Shown here: positions 4,893-5,719 of the stretch, piece by piece
Position numbering within the stretch: position 1 is the first letter of the stretch
Layout of the letters: each line of letters starts with the position of its first letter
NCBI GenBank assembly: GCA_030641425.1
Contig: DAOWHM010000040.1
Location: forward strand, 1 to 5,719
Direction of reading: 5' to 3'
Origin: Candidatus Bathyarchaeota archaeon
Lineage (GTDB): Archaea > Thermoproteota > Bathyarchaeia > Bathyarchaeales > SOJC01
Length of the DNA: 5,719 bases
Notes under the pieces: model-generated
Databases searched by the model: none
What the model saw: the letters and a program-made list of their open reading frames with translations, nothing else
What the model was told of the DNA's origin: nothing
Program-made: the position numbers and the translations under genes

Positions 4893-5510
4893 TTATCGTT
4901 CTGTCTTCTGCTTCAGGATTGTTTCCAGTTCTTCATCATCTATAACCCCATCCTCATGTAACATGTAGGCCGCCTCACCAGCTTTCAATAGGTAACGGAG
5001 GGTCAGATTTTCCTTCCTTATAGTCTCCTCTCCACCTTCTTCCCTGTTGATCAGAACCACTACGTCATCTACGATTCCACCTTCTGCTCTTATGGCAGAG
5101 GCTGCTTGGATAATGGATTTCCCTGAAGTAATCAAGTCGTCCAGTAGAAGAACTCTATCACCTGGAGCTAGCACTCCTTCAACTCTCCGTCCTCTTCCAT
5201 GCTTCTTCTGAGCTGCCCGTACATACAAAAAAGGCCTATGGAGGTTGTAGGCGACCACAGCACCAAACGGAGTCCCTGCAGTAGGAACCCCTGCAACAAG
5301 CTTAAAATTCTCGATTCCAACATCGTCTTCTATCAGTTTGATGTAAATATCACATATCTTATGGAAAGCGTCAGGAAAGCTAGGCACTATTCGCAGATCA
5401 ATGTAATAAGGGCTAGTCTTTCCACTTATGAGTTTGAAGGCACCAAACTTTACTGCACCGATCTTAAATAGGATCTGACAGAGTTGTCTCTTAGCTGATT
5501 CCGAGTTCAT
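4893..5510 (-). CDS. pyrE: orotate phosphoribosyltransferase
   Basis: A 205-residue cytoplasmic enzyme joining orotate and PRPP to make OMP and pyrophosphate, the fifth step of de novo UMP synthesis. The length is normal for a stand-alone enzyme. Visible signatures: FGAFKLISGKTSPYYIDLR (22-40), the orotate-side N-terminal motif; the catalytic flexible loop around VRAAQKKHGRG (97-107); the PRPP-binding loop LLLDDLITSGKS (121-132); and NREEGGEE, containing the Arg that contacts orotate. In the flexible loop the usual R-K-x-x-K-x-H-G reads R-A-x-x-K-x-H-G, so the Lys next to Arg98 is Ala99, while Lys102 and His104 remain. The ATG at 5510 has GGAGGTAAT in the end of the upstream hydrolase gene, and only three bases separate the genes, so they form an operon. 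It is convergent with the SEC-C gene. Confidence 0.95.
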   Translation of the reverse strand: MNSESAKRQLCQILFKIGAVKFGAFKLISGKTSPYYIDLRIVPSFPDAFHKICDIYIKLIEDDVGIENFKLVAGVPTAGTPFGAVVAYNLHRPFLYVRAAQKKHGRGRRVEGVLAPGDRVLLLDDLITSGKSIIQAASAIRAEGGIVDDVVVLINREEGGEETIRKENLTLRYLLKAGEAAYMLHEDGVIDDEELETILKQKTER

Positions 5511-5512
5511 AT

Positions 5513-5521
5513 ATTACCTCC
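5513..5521 (-). promoter_or_regulatory. pyrE ribosome binding site overlapping the upstream stop codon
   Basis: The minus strand reads GGAGGTAAT, a near-perfect archaeal Shine-Dalgarno, ending 2 bases before the pyrE ATG. Its TAA is the stop codon of the upstream hydrolase gene, which favours coupled translation and fixes the pyrE start. Confidence 0.75.
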
Positions 5522-5719
5522 GTCCCTTTCCTACAACGTATGTGTTGCCCCGTTCTGGAATCAAACACTTGGTCCTGAGCTTTTTCTTTTTCAGGATCTT
5601 GCAGAACTCGATTAGACCTGTCTTAGATGCTGAGTGATATGGAACTGCTACCTCAGGTCGGACTATTTCAGCAATTTCTATTCCTGTCTTAGGTGATGCA
5701 CCTGGCGCTATGCCCACTG
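5514..5719 (-). CDS. metallo-beta-lactamase-fold hydrolase, C-terminal part (5' partial)
   Basis: The frame runs off the right edge of the window, so the GTG at 5717 is only an internal Val codon. About 68 residues are visible. The segment IEIAEIVRPEVAVPYHSAS matches the end of metallo-beta-lactamase-fold hydrolases of the UlaG/archaeal metal-dependent hydrolase type, where an A-x-x-I-x-P-x-x-x-I-P-x-H stretch supplies the last metal-binding His. A Lys-rich helix and a final beta strand (CLIPERGNTYVV) follow. The HxHxDH metal site would be in the part not seen. It is the gene before pyrE in the same operon; a role in nucleotide metabolism cannot be inferred from this alone. The family call is moderately sure; the substrate is unknown. 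Confidence 0.65.
   Translation of the reverse strand, partial: VGIAPGASPKTGIEIAEIVRPEVAVPYHSASKTGLIEFCKILKKKKLRTKCLIPERGNTYVVGKGRR

Noticed and set aside
5199..5471. 90-codon plus-strand frame opposite pyrE
   Set aside because: Antisense shadow of a confidently identified pyrE.

Overview
The window looks archaeal and most resembles an uncultured Bathyarchaeia/Thermoproteota-type genome; this lineage call is inference from gene content. The support is a Asn-rich parallel beta-helix surface protein of the archaeal NosD style ending in a PEFPS-plus-membrane-anchor tail, AT-rich TATA-like boxes about 35 to 50 bases ahead of start codons, GGAGGT-type ribosome binding sites, a TTG start, and an oligo-T tract after a short gene. 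Genes are compact, except for two spacers of 390 and 270 bases.

Layout: (1) 1-1458 (+), the C-terminal 485 residues of a secreted beta-helix protein whose N-terminus is outside the window. (2) 1508-1780 (-), a 90-residue DUF2061 small membrane protein, convergent with the first gene. (3) 1781-2170, a divergent spacer with promoters for both neighbours, several ATGCATGC palindromes and, on the minus strand, the remains of a dockerin/EF-hand-like segment. (4) 2171-4404 (+), a two-gene ABC-2 transporter operon, ATPase then permease, overlapping by ATGA. (5) 4405-4674, a spacer with a 16-bp perfect palindrome just after the permease stop. (6) 4675-4773 (+), a 32-residue stand-alone SEC-C zinc-motif protein. 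(7) 4893-5719 (-), an operon of a metallo-beta-lactamase-fold hydrolase (C-terminal part only) followed by orotate phosphoribosyltransferase (pyrE), whose ribosome binding site lies in the last codons of the hydrolase.

Functionally the window mixes cell-surface and membrane genes (beta-helix protein, DUF2061, ABC-2 exporter) with pyrimidine synthesis (pyrE). Nothing in it forms an obvious new multi-gene system. The most unusual signal is in the non-coding DNA: by my reading every ATGCAT hexamer (nine, mostly as overlapping ATGCATGC palindromes) falls in the roughly 830 bases of spacer and none in the roughly 4.9 kb of coding sequence. Two of these palindromes, each next to a shared CTAGTCCAAA, bracket the DUF2061 gene. 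One palindrome sits inside the dockerin-like relic, which suggests the spacers are partly decayed coding DNA carrying a dispersed short palindromic element.
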